From CAZKEW01 sp964580435 (GTDB lineage: Bacteria > Acidobacteriota > Aminicenantia > Aminicenantales > UBA8522): a stretch of DNA of 30,643 bases. The notes below the pieces were generated by a model. That model ran no database searches and had not been told where the DNA came from. It was given only the letters and a program-made list of their open reading frames with translations. Position 1 is the stretch's first letter, and every line of letters begins with the position of its first letter. Both the position numbers and the translations under genes were made by a program. Location of the stretch: the NCBI GenBank assembly GCA_964580435.1, contig CAZOKP010000025.1, forward strand, positions 1 through 30,643, given 5' to 3'. This document shows, in pieces, positions 30,459 through 30,643 of this stretch.

Positions 30459-30643
30459 CAAGACGGCAGCTCTATTACGAAAAGTGGGGTAAAGCAAAGA
30501 ACGATAAGATAGGGAATATGATCATCCGCAATCAGCCTTGCTCTCGTTCAGGTTTTTTATGCCGTTCCTTCAGCGCTTTTCTCGGTGGCTGCGGAACCCG
30601 CCACGCCCGTCGGCACCCCGGAACTCTGTCACTTGCCCTCCTT
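30459..30643. other. Window end without a supported gene
   Basis: The last 185 bases show no frame with recognisable protein similarity. A plus-strand frame from an ATG at 30518 stays open to the window edge but is Cys/Arg/His-rich and looks random. Two minus-strand frames open at the edge end at 30551 or nearby and could be the tail of a gene beyond the window. Confidence 0.4.

Noticed and set aside
30518..30643. Plus-strand open frame reaching the window edge.
   Set aside because: Short, Cys/Arg/His-rich, poor ribosome binding site spacing and no recognisable similarity.

Overview
The window looks like a fragment of a Gram-negative, probably anaerobic or microaerophilic bacterial genome of roughly 53% GC. 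It carries many genes for envelope and periplasmic proteins: Sec, Tat and lipoprotein signals, an HtrA-type protease, a periplasmic di-haem peroxidase and large GT-C-like membrane proteins. The overall gene style suggests the Acidobacteriota/Aminicenantota neighbourhood, but there is no rRNA or ribosomal protein here, so the taxonomy is only an impression. Two runs of exactly 100 N (1387-1486 and 7254-7353) are scaffold gaps. They cut three genes: an alpha/beta hydrolase, a TrmJ-type RNA methyltransferase and a GNAT acetyltransferase. I saw no rRNA, tRNA, insertion sequence, phage gene or CRISPR array.

Layout. 1-5412: a secreted alpha/beta hydrolase faces a minus-strand group made of gltS (glutamate/Na+ symport), truD (tRNA pseudouridine 13), a GNAT protein and trmJ. 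5558-6940: an APC amino-acid permease diverges from gltS across a region with promoters on both strands. 6990-7253: the 3' part of a GNAT gene. 7546-11707: a GT-C-like membrane protein overlapping a cytoplasmic hemerythrin, then a di-haem cytochrome c peroxidase and a Tat-exported hemerythrin, which together look like an oxygen/peroxide defence block. 11934-13085: chrA. 13125-15044 (minus): a GH29 alpha-L-fucosidase preceded by a coupled 57-residue signal-peptide gene and followed by what looks like the tail of a second fucosidase gene.

15177-17810 (minus) is the most unusual part. A strong promoter with palindromic and repeated elements drives an AbrB-fold protein of the HgcAB-associated type. 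It is followed by a 681-residue cysteine-desulfurase-like protein, apparently built from two complementary partial class V aminotransferase modules, and a DUF2892 membrane protein. 17854-26622 is a run of eight minus-strand genes: HtrA protease, lipid kinase, START-like protein, HD-GYP phosphodiesterase, TPR lipoprotein, a soluble MgtE-N/CBS protein without a pore, an Nramp-like transporter without the usual DPGN and MPH motifs, and a URO-D-family protein. 26749-30349: a divergent 794-residue membrane protein, an AhpD-like protein and a methyltransferase resembling the mycobacterial phthiotriol methyltransferases.

Promoters read by eye often follow TTGACN-17/18-TATATT with very short leaders. 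They helped re-assign the start of the HtrA gene to a TTG and of one GNAT gene to an internal ATG. All product names come from motif recognition without database searches.
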